Part shown: in pieces, positions 5,486 through 5,756 of the stretch
How the letters are laid out: every line of letters begins with the position of its first letter
Position numbering within the stretch: position 1 is the stretch's first letter
Assembly: GCA_033763435.1 (NCBI GenBank)
Contig: JANRKN010000136.1
Coordinates: forward strand, 1-5,756
DNA length: 5,756 nucleotides
Reading direction: 5' to 3'
Source: JANRKN01 sp033763435
GTDB taxonomy: Bacteria > Planctomycetota > Phycisphaerae > Phycisphaerales > UBA1924
Notes under the pieces: model-generated
What the model was told of the DNA's origin: nothing
The model's input: only the letters and a program-made list of their open reading frames with translations
Databases searched by the model: none
Program-made: the position numbers and the translations under genes

Positions 5486-5756
5486 ACCCACGCTCCAACA
5501 CCCCGCGGCAGACCCGGACCGGCGGCCCGCGCATGCCCGCGTCACCCCAGCACGCCGAGGTGTTTCCAGCCTCACCGATCCTCGCCTCTTCCACGCGTGC
5601 CATCGTGCCGGTGCTGAGCATCGCGTCGGTCGTCGTCCTGCTCCAAGGCCACAATCTGCCCGGGGGAGGCTTCATCGGCGGGTTGATGCTCACCGCAGTA
5701 GTGGCGCTGCGCGCGCTGACCTTCGGCGTGGCCTCGGCTCGGCGGCTGCTGCGTCT
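5482..5756 (+). CDS. mrpB: Mrp-type Na+/H+ antiporter subunit B (MrpB/MnhB), 5' part
   Basis: The first 91 codons of a small membrane subunit of the Mrp antiporter, cut by the right window edge. SPILASSTRAIVPVL (31-45) corresponds to the usual first helix of MnhB, and the family hallmark GHNLPGGGFIGGL (56-68) follows, then a second hydrophobic segment. About 30 polar residues rich in Pro, Arg and Thr precede the part that normally opens the protein, so the true start could instead be ATG 5533 (residue 18). The ATGA overlap with mrpA and an upstream G-run support 5482. MrpB assembles with MrpA and the remaining subunits (C-G), which are expected just downstream. Confidence 0.9.
   Translation, partial: MNPRSNTPRQTRTGGPRMPASPQHAEVFPASPILASSTRAIVPVLSIASVVVLLQGHNLPGGGFIGGLMLTAVVALRALTFGVASARRLLR

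Overview
The window looks like a piece of a GC-rich bacterial chromosome with all recognisable genes on the + strand. It contains no RNA genes, mobile elements or CRISPR arrays that I can see. The strong GC bias, the mostly Shine-Dalgarno-led starts and a homocitrate synthase resembling both Thermus and fungal Lys20 fit a Planctomycetota/Phycisphaerae-like or Deinococcus-Thermus-like bacterium. That placement is inference, not something the sequence proves.

Left part (1-2980), a 2-oxoacid chain-elongation block. It holds the C-terminal part of an aconitase-family small subunit (LeuD/LysU type), then a beta-decarboxylating dehydrogenase of the homoisocitrate/isopropylmalate family whose start overlaps the previous stop by 7 bases. 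After a 145-base gap comes a clear homocitrate synthase. Together these would cover homocitrate formation, its isomerisation to homoisocitrate and oxidative decarboxylation to 2-oxoadipate, which is the upper half of the alpha-aminoadipate (AAA) lysine route. The large dehydratase subunit is expected upstream, outside the window. Isopropylmalate specificity (leucine) remains possible for the first two genes.

Right part (3131-5756), the beginning of an Mrp-type multisubunit cation/proton antiporter operon. It holds a full-length mrpA (antiporter-like NuoL-type domain plus C-terminal MbhD/MbhE-like domains), overlapped by ATGA with mrpB, which runs off the right edge. Mrp exports Na+ in exchange for H+ and is unrelated in function to the left block.

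The two intergenic gaps (1510-1654 and 2981-3130) hold the least explained sequence. Both carry a related 12-mer, ACGC(A/G)TTACAC(C/T), that could be a promoter element. The first also has a perfect 12-base palindrome, and the second has another perfect palindrome and a strong GC-rich hairpin inside a closing stem just before mrpA. I find no convincing new system. The candidate structured leader of mrpA and the unusual features of the dehydrogenase are the points most worth checking.
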